DNA of 33,160 bases, taken from contig JACQYT010000011.1 in NCBI GenBank assembly GCA_016208085.1, positions 1 to 33,160 on the forward strand, read 5' to 3'. Shown here in pieces: positions 13,888-21,868 of the stretch; within the stretch, counting starts at the first letter, position 1, and each line of letters starts with the position of its first letter. The notes under the pieces are model-generated. The model was not told where the DNA came from. It did not search any database and worked only from the letters and a program-made list of their open reading frames with translations. The position numbers were made by a program, and so were the translations under genes. Source of the DNA: Elusimicrobiota bacterium (GTDB taxonomy: Bacteria > Elusimicrobiota > Elusimicrobia > Elusimicrobiales > UBA9959).

Positions 13888-16823
13888 TTAAGCTTTCCTC
13901 ATTTCGAGAATATTACCGGCTATCGGCACCATTTTCTCCTTGCCGGCCGCGGGCAGCAGTATTTTGTATAGTTCCGCCTTTAATTGGCGCATTTCGGCGG
14001 CGTTATCCCTGTAATGCGGATATTTCAGCATTACCACCTCAATGCCGGCGGCAATCTTTTCAGGCTCAGCGACATTCTCGTTTTTCAAAACCCAGTAAGC
14101 GGTAAAAGTGTTTTCGTCAAAACCTTTTTCCCTGCGCTCGGCCTGGGCGCGCTGGTATTTGCGGTACAGCTCTTCTATCTCTTTGATAGCGGCTTCGGCG
14201 CTGAGCTGGCGGTTCTCATAGCCTTCCAGTATGGCCTCCGCGCGTTCCTTTATGGAGATCAGATGCGGCTGGCCGGAAGCCTCGATAATGCGGATTATCT
14301 GTATCACAAGGTTGATAACCCCGGCCTTGCCTGTCCCCGACGATTTTATGGCGGTTATTATCTCCTCATTCAGTTTTACCGTTTTGGCCGGCGCGTCCAG
14401 GTATGCGCCCGCCTTTTTGCGCACCAGGCTTTCTGTTTTACGCATGAAGTCCGGGGCGACTATGGGGCGGGGGCTGAAGAACTTGCGTATCACGGCGTAA
14501 AGCGCCGCCAGCTTAAGATAATCGTCCATGTATCCGCGCAGGAAGATATCCGGGGAAATGATCTCGTAGAGCATTTCCAGCTCTTTATAGAAATCGAAGA
14601 AAGCCTTGCGGTCTTCCTTATCCGCCAGGGCTTCTATGGCGCGCTCCACATCCTTGTCGTCCGCGTTTTTGGGACAAAGCGGCAGGTATTTGGGAGCCGT
14701 ATCGGCCATCAAAGCGGCGAAACGGTTTTTGAGCACTTCAAGGTTCCTGATAACGCCGCTGACCACGTCGGAATCAAAAGCCAGGGCGCGCTCCAGCCGC
14801 TCAAATATGCCGACGAAGTCCAGTACAAAGCCGCAGGGCTTGGCCTTGCCTGAGGCGTCTTCATACGGGCGGTTTACTCTGGCGATAGCCTGCAACAGAG
14901 CGTGGTCGCGCATGGGCTTGTCGAGATACATGCAGTAGAGCAGCGGAGCGTCATAGCCGGTAAGCAGCTTGTCCGTGACGATGAGGATTTTCGGCATTAT
15001 GTCCGGCTTGAGAAAGGCCTTGCGGACCTTTTTTTCTTCGGCTTCGGATATATGGAATTCCTTTTTTAATTCGTCGTCATTGTGGCCCTTTGTGTACACG
15101 ACCCGTGAATATTCCGGGGGCAGATGTTTGTCGAGAGCTTTTTTATACAGCGCGCAGGCCTCGCGGTCCACCGCGACCAGGAAGGCTTTATAGCCGAGCG
15201 GCTCCACGTTATTGGTGAAATGTCCGGCCACGTATTCGGCGATCTTCTCCACGCGCTCATTGCCTTTAAGAAAATTGCGCAGATTTACGGCTCGTTCCAG
15301 TATTTTATTGAGTTCTTCAATATCGCTGACGCCCTCCGACTCGGCCAGGGCGAAGAACTCCAGTTCAAGCCGGTCCTGCGGCACGCGGATCTCGTTGGGG
15401 GCAAGCGAGTAGTGCAGCGGGCGGGTGGTTCCGTCCTGGATGGATTCCGCTATGGAATATTTATCCAGGTAGCCGGCCTCGTCCTCTTTGCCGAAAATTT
15501 TAAAAGTCCCCCTGCCGTAAGCGGTTTTATCAATGGGGGTGCCGGTAAAACCGATAAATGTGGCATTGGGAAGGGCGGCCACAAGATAATTGCCCAAATC
15601 GCCGCCGGTGCTGCGGTGCGCTTCGTCTATGAGCACAAAAATATCCCTGCTGTCGGACAGGTTTTCATCCGCCCGGTCAAATTTGTGGATCATGGACACA
15701 ATAAGCCCGCGGTAGCCGCTCTTTAAGAGGGCGCGCAGTTCCTTCTTGCTCTCTACTGGTTTATGGGAGCCCTCTCCCAGCAGGTTCACAAGCCAGCCGG
15801 AAAGCTGGCCTTCCAGCTCGTTACGGTCCACCAGCATGAGGACGGTGGGTTTGGCCGGCAAACGCAAGATAAGCTCGGCGGCCTTTATCATGGTAAAGGT
15901 CTTGCCCGAACCCTGCGTATGCCAGACAAGCCCGGTCTTTTTAACCGGGTCCAGAGCGCGGGCCGTTATTTTTTCCACGGCGCGGCTCTGATGCTGGCGG
16001 AGGACGGCCTTTTTAAGCTCGTCGTCCCTGGTGAAAAATATTATCCATTCGCCCAGCAGCTTCAGGAACCGTTCCCGGCCGAAAAAGACTTTCACCTTTT
16101 TTTCAAAATTGCCGGGCTCCTCGTCCTTCCAGTTGAAGACAGCCTTGCGGTCAAAGTTCCAGGTCGGGGCGTAGTAGAAATCCAGTATGTGCGTGATGTC
16201 GAATACCTGCGGGGAGGTCATCAGCTCCGGCGTTTCATTGTGGTAGCGCCGTATCTGCACCAGCGCTTCTTCCAGGTCTTTTCCGGCGCTTTTGGTTTCC
16301 ACTATGGCCGCCGGTATGCCATTGATGAGGAACACCACATCGGCGCGGTTGGGCTTTTTGCCGTTCGTGTAAGACCACTCTTCCGACACATTGAAAACAT
16401 TGTTGGTCAGGCCCGTTGAGGCATAATCAATCAGCCGGATATTGCGCTCCTGTTTTTCGCTTTCCACATAAACCGATTTCTGGGCGCGCAGCCATTTGAG
16501 GACCTCGCAATTGCCCTCTATGTTGTTGCGCACGCTCTCTATCCGGCCTATTATGGCATCAGCATTATCAATGGTTATTATGCCGGGGTTCAGGTCAATG
16601 AGCTTGCGGCGCAGGGTTTCATACAGGAAAAGGCCGCTCTCGCCCTGGCGCTGCGTCAGCGCCTCGTCCTGGGACAAATAAACCCAGCCGATATCCACGG
16701 CCCGCTCTCGCCCTGGCGCTGCGTCAGCGCCTCGTCCTGGGACAAATAAACCCAGCCGATATCCACGGCATACTTAACCAGGGGATTCTGCACGGTGGCT
16801 CTTTCGTTGTCAAGGCTGGGCAT
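13888..16823 (-). pseudogene. hsdR: Type I restriction endonuclease subunit R, broken by a 68-bp tandem duplication
   Basis: The true start is ATG 16823 (MPSLDNERATVQNPLVKYAV), preceded by AAGGAGAT at ideal spacing. An exact 68-bp tandem duplication (16634-16769) shifts the frame, and translation from this start ends after 55 codons at 16656. The rest (936 codons, reachable only from an internal GTG at 16698) is intact. In that numbering it has nuclease motif D120 with ETK (134-136), Walker A TQGSGKT (261-267), DEAH (358-361) and the TGTPI helicase motif. Without one repeat copy the protein would be 955 aa, normal for HsdR. It would translocate and cut DNA with HsdM and HsdS. As sequenced it is off or very weakly expressed. 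Confidence 0.9.
16634..16769. repeat. Exact 68-bp tandem duplication in hsdR
   Basis: Copy one is 16634-16701 and copy two 16702-16769, identical at every base. 68 is not a multiple of three, so gain or loss of one copy switches the hsdR frame. Confidence 0.97.
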
Positions 16824-16844
16824 TTAACATCTCCTTCCTGATTT

Positions 16845-17711
16845 CTATGACAAACCAATAAAATCCTTAAACTCTTTAAGAGTCCAGAGCTTATCTTTCA
16901 TGCTTGACAGATTGTATCTTTGGAAGTCGTTTATGTTTTGTGTGACAAGGCGATCCATTCTTGTCCCGCAAATCATAATCTCAAAGTCCAAATAATCTTG
17001 TGGAAGTGGCATTTTTTTATCTACGACTAATATTTCTAGCCGCGTCTTATAGAATTCCAACACCCGATTTGTGTGCTCAAGGGATTCCCATGAGGAATAT
17101 AACGCCATCTGAGTTTTCATTTCCATTGGCAAATCAAATCGCTCACACAATGCGACAGACATTGCATTACGCACTTCAGGCTTTTGAAGCAACAAGCTAA
17201 TGATTCCAGGGACACATGCAGCAGTCCCAAGCATATCCTCACATGTTACTGCCAATTTCTTCAAATCCTCCACATAACTCTCTCTTGCTATTTTTACTGA
17301 ATCCCGAAGAGCTGTCCAAAACTTATCGCTATTTAAAAAGGCGATGTCTGTAAATTTAATCATAAGGGCGATATAATATTTAAGCTCTTCCCTTATATCG
17401 TATTTATTCAGATGGAACTTGTCCGCTATGGCTCTTTGAATTACCGTTTTAGGTGCTGGGATAATTCTATTGGCGCATAAAGCAATTTTTTGTTTAGCCA
17501 TTTCCGCAGCAACTCCTGCTTTCCATTCTTTAATCCAATCCCACGTGGTTTCAAATAGGGCAGGGACTGTCTCCCATAGTTCAATGTTTTGAGCTTTGGA
17601 GTTTAAAATATTTTTTAGATGCTTCTTTAATTTTTCACAACCTTTAATTCCCAAAGCTCTCCATACACTTGTGTCAAATGTAATTTTCATCTTTGTATTA
17701 CGCTGTGTCAT
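16845..17711 (-). CDS. PIN-domain-like protein in the hsd operon
   Basis: The 288-residue protein opens with KITFDTSVWRALG, the first PIN strand with its metal-binding Asp. Near the C-terminus comes LDFEIMICGTRMDRLVTQNINDFQRY, the second acidic cluster and 'T.N..DF' strand of PIN ribonucleases. The ~200 residues between are helical and not typical of small VapC toxins, so this is a long PIN-like variant. The likelier start is ATG 17690, with the first Met at 17711 lacking a ribosome site too. Base composition is clearly more AT-rich than the hsdR gene 21 bp downstream, suggesting recent acquisition. The role is probably RNA cleavage in defence; no antitoxin is evident. Confidence 0.6.
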   Translation of the reverse strand: MTQRNTKMKITFDTSVWRALGIKGCEKLKKHLKNILNSKAQNIELWETVPALFETTWDWIKEWKAGVAAEMAKQKIALCANRIIPAPKTVIQRAIADKFHLNKYDIREELKYYIALMIKFTDIAFLNSDKFWTALRDSVKIARESYVEDLKKLAVTCEDMLGTAACVPGIISLLLQKPEVRNAMSVALCERFDLPMEMKTQMALYSSWESLEHTNRVLEFYKTRLEILVVDKKMPLPQDYLDFEIMICGTRMDRLVTQNINDFQRYNLSSMKDKLWTLKEFKDFIGLS

Positions 17712-17741
17712 AACACGCCAACTTTAAAGAGGTCCCCTCGA

Positions 17742-18281
17742 TTACTTTTTGTCTCCTTTGGGGAGAGTTAACATCGGGATAGTAGCTTGAATTCTACTTT
17801 TTAGCTTTGTCTTTAAATCCTCAGGACTTTCCCAAATGACGTGATTATATTGGCGCGTGTCAAAATGCAGTTGTTTTTCCCATTCGCCTTTTTGGCATGT
17901 AAAAATTACCGGAATTCCTAAGCCTTTTGCAAACCCTGCCTCGAAATATACCCCACCACGGTTCCCGGTAAAATCAGCAACCAAAAAGCTGCTTTTACGT
18001 ATTTCAGCAATAATCACATCGCAGATTTTGTCGTTGTGCTCTTTCAGGTCCACCCGAACAGCTTTAATTTCGGTGCCTTCTTCGACCCCTGGCTTAAATC
18101 CTGTGTCCCATGCCTGATCCATAGAGCCATCAAACCACATTGCCACAAACGCTTGTTTATAAAGTAAGGCGGCCGCTCCACGCTCGATATCGGCAACTCG
18201 ATTCCAGCCTTTCGGAGTAATGCGAATAGAGCTATGAACGACATCCATTTCGACAAGTTTGTCTTCCTGCAATTGCTGCAT
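17742..18281 (-). CDS. Nucleoside 2-deoxyribosyltransferase/TIR-like protein, probably N-terminally truncated
   Basis: The frame gives 179 residues from ATG 18281. Residues 1-35 look like the end of a winged-helix domain (RITPKGWNRVADIE). Residues 44-150 form a Rossmann-like domain: AFVAMWFDGSMDQAW, VRVDLKEHNDKICDVII, FLVADFTGNRGGVYFEAGFA and HFDTRQYNHVIW. The E114 of VYFEAG is where nucleoside deoxyribosyltransferases and TIR NADases keep their catalytic Glu. Relatives are usually 250-330 aa. Here the same frame stays open upstream only to a stop at 18319-18321, so the N-terminal half appears lost. It is AT-rich like the PIN gene that follows. A nucleotide- or NAD-processing defence role is inferred. 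Confidence 0.6.
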   Translation of the reverse strand: MQQLQEDKLVEMDVVHSSIRITPKGWNRVADIERGAAALLYKQAFVAMWFDGSMDQAWDTGFKPGVEEGTEIKAVRVDLKEHNDKICDVIIAEIRKSSFLVADFTGNRGGVYFEAGFAKGLGIPVIFTCQKGEWEKQLHFDTRQYNHVIWESPEDLKTKLKSRIQATIPMLTLPKGDKK

Positions 18282-18297
18282 GACAAACTGCCAGCCA

Positions 18298-18494
18298 TCT
18301 ACCCCAGATTTAGTATCGAGTTATCACTACATCAGAGCCATGCACTCATTTATCGTCGACAGATAGGGCAACTCCTGGATCAAGATGCTTCGCTGTGATA
18401 CATATCTATCACTACAGCCCTGCTTCCTTATGGCCCATTGCTCGTCGAGAAGAAGCATAGTCGGGGGATATTCCTCGCCTGAAGGCGAGGGGTT
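18298..18494. other. 197-bp block of unclear origin between hsdS and the deoxyribosyltransferase-like gene
   Basis: No recognisable gene lies here. On the minus strand a 43-codon frame (MLLLDEQWAIRKQG... ending ...NECMALM, about 18328-18459) closes with consecutive stops, and I cannot assign it. The motif tatcactaca occurs twice (18323-18332 and 18407-18416). At 18473-18490 an 8-bp stem CCTCGCCT/AGGCGAGG with a 2-nt loop stands directly behind the hsdS stop. It resembles the hairpins at IS200/IS605 element ends but could be a plain terminator stem. The block probably replaced the N-terminal half of the neighbouring gene. Confidence 0.4.
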
Positions 18495-19800
18495 TCAACC
18501 ATCCCCGAGGGGGACACTAACCCGCACTTTCCCGGTCATAAGTTGATTAAGCGTTGAAGAAAACAGAACCTTAGCGTGTAAATACTTTTCAACCGCATAG
18601 CTTATATTCCTATTGATTATTGTTACTGCGTCGGAAATTTCTTTTTGTTCGGGTTCACTCGGAAAAGGCATAAGAATCTGAGATAAGATTGCCCCGCTCA
18701 TGCCGCCTTTCAGGTTCTGCCCCTTTGTCGCCCGGACCTGTTTCCAATAGATAGCTGAATCCATAAAGTTGGATAAGAATTTCGGAGCAAGGTCTGGTTT
18801 TGCCCGTAACCGAATAAGGTATGAAGCAAAGACTGCCTTTGGACAGCTCACAATCAAATGGTTCTTTCCGGTTGTGGCTCCAATTCGGGCCACGAGAATG
18901 TCACCAGATTTCAACTGATACTTTATAAAGTCATCTTCCGAACATTTGCAGTATGGGACACTCTCCCAGTCAACTCCGTTTTCTGTGAGGTCTGTAATTC
19001 GCAGGAATTTCGGCCCAATCGGTTTTTCTGAAGAGGACTCGGTATATCCGTATTGAGGCTTTTCGCAACAAGCTGTTAGGGCTTTTATCTGCCAATTCCC
19101 TGGGACTTCTCCGATTTCGGTTTGTTTCAGGGGTTCGCCGCGGAGGCCTTCGCGGAAGAGCTTGGCTATTGTAGCGGCTTTAAGCTCGCGCAGGTCGGCC
19201 ACTATCTTTTCCTGGTTCTCCACCGCTTTCTGAATCTTTGAAAGCACCCCGGCAATTTTTTCCTGTTCCGGTAGAGCGGGGAACCGGTAGAGCGGGGAAT
19301 GGGATATCCCATAATTCCAATAATGATTTGTCTAATCTTTGCCTGCCCGTGGCTCCCTGCATTTTACCGGCCAAAAGCTGGCGCACATTTGGGTCTAGTA
19401 AATAGAAAGAAAGAAATTTAATATCGCTTACATCCGGGATTGCTTTAAGCGGAATTACCTCTGTGGTGGCGACTCCGAAGCCTCCCGGAACTGAAACCAC
19501 AAGTCCTTGCTTGCCATTTTCAAAACAGGGCGTAATTTTGCTTACCAATAAATCACCCTCTTCAAAATATGTGCCGCTTGATATTTTTGAGCCTGGCTTT
19601 CGGAGATATTCAATAATATCCCGACCATTAAATGGCATCATATCCATCGGCAAAAATGAAACATTTTTATGTTCCGATATTTTCCTATCATTCGGCTTTC
19701 CGGTAAAAATATATTTATCGCGAATAGTCGCCACTTCCCAGTCCGCAGGAATCTCTCCAATTTCGGTTTGTTTAAATTCTTTGGTTATTGTTTTTGCCAT
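18495..19800 (-). pseudogene. hsdS: Type I restriction specificity subunit S, frameshifted by a 16-bp tandem duplication
   Basis: ATG 19800 begins EFKQTEIGEIPADWEV, the classic start of target-recognition domain 1. The frame runs to IPFPALP (residue 172) and then an exact 16-bp duplication (19268-19299) shifts it. Removing one copy restores FPALPEQEKIAGVLSKIQKA, the conserved central helix. Then follow a second TRD starting QTEIGEVPGNWQIKAL (with GMSGAILSQILMPFPS) and the C-terminal helix ending LNQLMTGKVRV. The repaired protein is ~429 aa, normal for HsdS. It would direct the M2S or R2M2S complex to a bipartite DNA target. As sequenced only separate halves could be made; a half-S can sometimes dimerise, so partial activity is conceivable. 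Confidence 0.9.
19268..19299. repeat. Exact 16-bp tandem duplication in hsdS
   Basis: ccggtagagcggggaa occurs twice without a gap (19268-19283, 19284-19299). One copy restores the reading frame exactly at the PEQEKIAG motif. Confidence 0.97.
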
Positions 19801-19804
19801 ACGA

Positions 19805-20704
19805 CTACCAGCCTTTTACCAACATAGAAAACTCTCCTTCGACCGGTTCCATATCGTCCGCGTAAATCTGGTATTTAACCATGCAAGTTTGGTCATTACT
19901 AATATGCCCTGCCAGCCTGAGCTCAGCAATGGGAACTTCCGCCTGAGGGTGCACTGGTGTACTGAAGCCAGCCTTAAAGGCGACACAATAGCCACGGAAT
20001 TCTTTAAAGGATGTCATAAGTACACAAGAAGTCTGCTTTGTGTTTCCATCTAACTCAAAATTCGACAACTCCAACCCGCCCGGCAGCTCAAAAACAAGGT
20101 ATGGATTCCTGGCGGTGCCCTCGCCGGTATTTTTTAGGTAAATCCATATTCTTCCATCCCCGACATTCCGCGTCAAAAAAGAAAGTGCCGGGCGTCGCCG
20201 CCGGTGAAATAAATCTTCTATCAACGGCAAGTCCAGCGGCTGGAATGTTCCGCCGGCCCTGATATAAAAATGACGATCAACAAGGCTGCGGTGCGGCGGG
20301 GTAAGGCTTTGCGGGATATAAACTGCAAGCAGCCCTTTTTCCGATTCCGTTTCAAGCCGTTTATATTCAACACCCTGGATGTTCCGCTCTACTACCCGCG
20401 ACTCTATTTCCCGCAAATCGCTTTCAAACTTTTTAAGTTCGCTTATCGGCGCAATGGCGGTAATTTCATCTATGCCGTCCTGTTTTCTGGCATCAAGCCC
20501 AAAGACAACGACCCCGCCGCCGGTATTTGCAAAACCCGACAGGCATTTGGCGAATTTAGCCTTATCGCCCATTTCAATGTTGCCGTTTTCGGGGCTGTCC
20601 TTTTGCTTGCACTCGAGAATATTGTTCTCGAACTGCTTGCCCAGCATTTCGGCTTTAATATAATCCAAAGTGATTTTGTCAAAAAGTATCTTTGCGCTAT
20701 CCAT
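19805..20704 (-). CDS. AlbA_2/Schlafen-like putative nucleic-acid-binding protein
   Basis: Start ATG 20704 (299 aa) has GAGG upstream and sits 8 nt after the Abi_2 stop. A longer in-frame start at 20827 would overlap that gene deeply. Residues ~20-135 match the AlbA_2 (divergent Schlafen AAA_4) domain: NNILECKQKDS, AKFAKCLSGFANTGGGVVVFGLDA, then VVERNIQGVEYKRL and a FYIRAGGTFQPLDLPLIEDLF end. The second half is beta-rich, with no recognised domain, and appears specific to this subgroup. AlbA_2 proteins occur in defence islands and near RM and Abi genes, probably as nucleases or regulators. It follows the Abi_2 gene in an apparent operon and precedes hsdS by 4 nt. Confidence 0.75.
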   Translation of the reverse strand: MDSAKILFDKITLDYIKAEMLGKQFENNILECKQKDSPENGNIEMGDKAKFAKCLSGFANTGGGVVVFGLDARKQDGIDEITAIAPISELKKFESDLREIESRVVERNIQGVEYKRLETESEKGLLAVYIPQSLTPPHRSLVDRHFYIRAGGTFQPLDLPLIEDLFHRRRRPALSFLTRNVGDGRIWIYLKNTGEGTARNPYLVFELPGGLELSNFELDGNTKQTSCVLMTSFKEFRGYCVAFKAGFSTPVHPQAEVPIAELRLAGHISNDQTCMVKYQIYADDMEPVEGEFSMLVKGW

Positions 20705-20712
20705 AAATAACC

Positions 20713-21606
20713 TCAGGGCCTCTTCCAAAGCGGATGCTCTTTCCAGTTGTCCGGCAGGCCGATATGTGCCCAGAAATTCCCCACGCAGGGGCGGCTGTTT
20801 ATCAGATTTTCTATTTCTTTTCGCCACTGTTCGGTGAACTGGTTGTCAAAGTGGGTTTTTTCCAGCATGTCGCTTAGCAAATACAGCACTATCCCTGTTT
20901 TATCCGCGTCCAGCCCCAGGAACTTTGTGTTTTTTAGGGACAATCGGGGACGTGTTTCCCGGTTCCATGCCCGCATATGATGCGCGCACAGATTCCTTAT
21001 GTTGGACAACTTATAAAGACTGTTTTCCAGGAAAGAGGTGGAATATTTAAAATTTTCGGATATACGACATTGAAACTCATACTTTAAATTGGAAAACATT
21101 TTGGATGCCAGGGAAAAAGATATGACTTCAACGAATTTCCATATAGGCAAATCCCCTTCGTATTTTTCAAAATGGTAACCGACAAAAGTGTCGGGGTTCC
21201 TTCGTATATTCTTTTCGCATTGCGCAGACCATTCCTCAAATTTTATCGCCTTGCCGGGATTAAAATTGTCTTTATCCCTGTATGAGTAAGGCCCGCTTGT
21301 TACAGCCAGCAGGTGTGCGATTCTGGTTTTAATCAAAACCTCAATTATTTCTACCGCAATCAGCAATAAATGCCTGAATTTCCTGTCAAATTCATAAAGT
21401 TCCAGAATATCGCCAAATTTCACCTCTTTGTCAAATTTGTCTTTTTCCGTCTGAAAGCACTTAAAATACGCGCTCAGCCGGTAATAATTAACGCCGGACA
21501 GGACTTTTTCGGGCAGGGTTTTGTCGGGAATTATTAAACCGCGGTCTTCCAGGAGTTTAATCTGGGCGGGAACGGTTATCGGGGGTTTATTGTATGGCGC
21601 TTTCAC
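20713..21606 (-). CDS. Abi_2 family (AbiD/AbiF-like) HEPN abortive-infection protein
   Basis: The 297-residue protein has the Abi_2 landmarks: the N-terminal YNKPPITVPAQIKLLEDRGLII, LSGVNYYRLSAYF, and LYEFDRKFRHLLL followed by VLIKTRIAHLLA. The C-terminal HEPN motif is SNIRNLCAHHMRAWNR (R204, N205, H209), an RxxxxH ribonuclease signature. Such proteins stop growth or cleave RNA upon phage infection. The start is GTG 21606 with GCGGGG as ribosome site. It is exactly 20 nt behind the closing stem of a structured RNA (21617-21671), whose terminator-like end should limit read-through into this gene. A second family member survives only as a fragment at 23850-24074. Confidence 0.9.
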   Translation of the reverse strand: MKAPYNKPPITVPAQIKLLEDRGLIIPDKTLPEKVLSGVNYYRLSAYFKCFQTEKDKFDKEVKFGDILELYEFDRKFRHLLLIAVEIIEVLIKTRIAHLLAVTSGPYSYRDKDNFNPGKAIKFEEWSAQCEKNIRRNPDTFVGYHFEKYEGDLPIWKFVEVISFSLASKMFSNLKYEFQCRISENFKYSTSFLENSLYKLSNIRNLCAHHMRAWNRETRPRLSLKNTKFLGLDADKTGIVLYLLSDMLEKTHFDNQFTEQWRKEIENLINSRPCVGNFWAHIGLPDNWKEHPLWKRP

Positions 21607-21695
21607 AATAACCCCGCAAATAGAAAACCCGCCTGCTTAACCTTTCGGTCAGAGGCCCGGCGGGTACTCTTGGATATATTATAGCAGGCTAAAGG
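21601..21695. repeat. 95-bp direct repeat, copy 1 (RNA element upstream of Abi_2)
   Basis: This segment matches 23407-23501 at all but four positions. It spans the -10 box, the whole RNA element and the first bases of the Abi_2 gene (GTGAAA). The two copies flank the DUF4143 ATPase gene, so recombination between them could delete that gene. Confidence 0.9.
21617..21671 (-). ncRNA. AbiF-type structured RNA, copy A (upstream of intact Abi_2)
   Basis: The closing stem ACCCGCC/GGCGGGT lies at 21659-21665 and 21627-21633. Inside are GCCTCT (21651-21656) and a GACC-GAAA-GGTT hairpin with a GNRA tetraloop. After the closing stem comes TTTTCTATTT, so stem plus U-rich tail is terminator-like. The predicted transcription start is near 21671 from the promoter at 21678-21706. 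The 3' end is estimated. The Abi_2 GTG follows 20 nt after the stem. Structure and placement fit the abiF RNA motif reported upstream of Abi_2 genes; I recall that motif from the literature and did not search it. Confidence 0.7.
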
Positions 21696-21706
21696 GGAGG
21701 TTTCAA
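21678..21706 (-). promoter_or_regulatory. Promoter of RNA copy A
   Basis: TTGAAA (21701-21706), 17 bp, TATAAT (21678-21683) with TG one base before it (extended -10). It points directly into the RNA element and the Abi_2 gene. Confidence 0.7.
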
Positions 21707-21734
21707 GAGCTTTTTTAACCTGTGCTTTTTTAAC

Positions 21735-21794
21735 CTGAATAAATACCTGCCCGGTTGCGCATAGCCTTGCGGCCAGAGGCGCGGCAGGTGTGTT
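21735..21794 (-). ncRNA. AbiF-type structured RNA, copy D (orphan, tandem to copy A)
   Basis: The closing stem is ACCTGCC/GGCAGGT (21783-21789, 21745-21751). Against copies A-C one pair has changed on both sides (C-G to T-A). Inside are GCGC pairs, the invariant GCCTCT (21775-21780) and a TGGCC-GCAA-GGCTA hairpin. Downstream is ATTTATT, a weaker U-rich tail, then two copies of gcttttttaacctg (period 15 bp, 21709-21738, read on the plus strand). No Abi gene follows directly; copy A's promoter does. An 85-codon frame across both RNAs is not coding. Confidence 0.62.
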
Positions 21795-21800
21795 GCCAAT

Positions 21801-21829
21801 AGTATAGCAGAGCGCTGTCGACCTATCAA
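21801..21829 (-). promoter_or_regulatory. Promoter of RNA copy D
   Basis: TTGATA (21824-21829), 17 bp, TATACT (21801-21806) preceded by TGC, an extended -10. The distance from -10 to the closing stem is 11 nt, as in copy C (12 in A and B). Confidence 0.65.
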
Positions 21830-21868
21830 TGTCAAATCCCAGTTTCCATTTATCGTCCATAATAGCGG

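Noticed and set aside
13984-14853. Long plus-strand frames opposite hsdR.
   Set aside because: They are antisense shadows of a clearly recognisable HsdR sequence.
18473-18490. IS200/IS605 end suggested by the CCTCGCCT/AGGCGAGG hairpin.
   Set aside because: No TnpA or TnpB remnant could be read nearby; a simple stem behind hsdS is equally likely.
21603-21860. An 85-codon open frame covering 21603-21860.
   Set aside because: It runs across two structured RNA copies and their promoters and has no family features; the RNA explanation fits far better.
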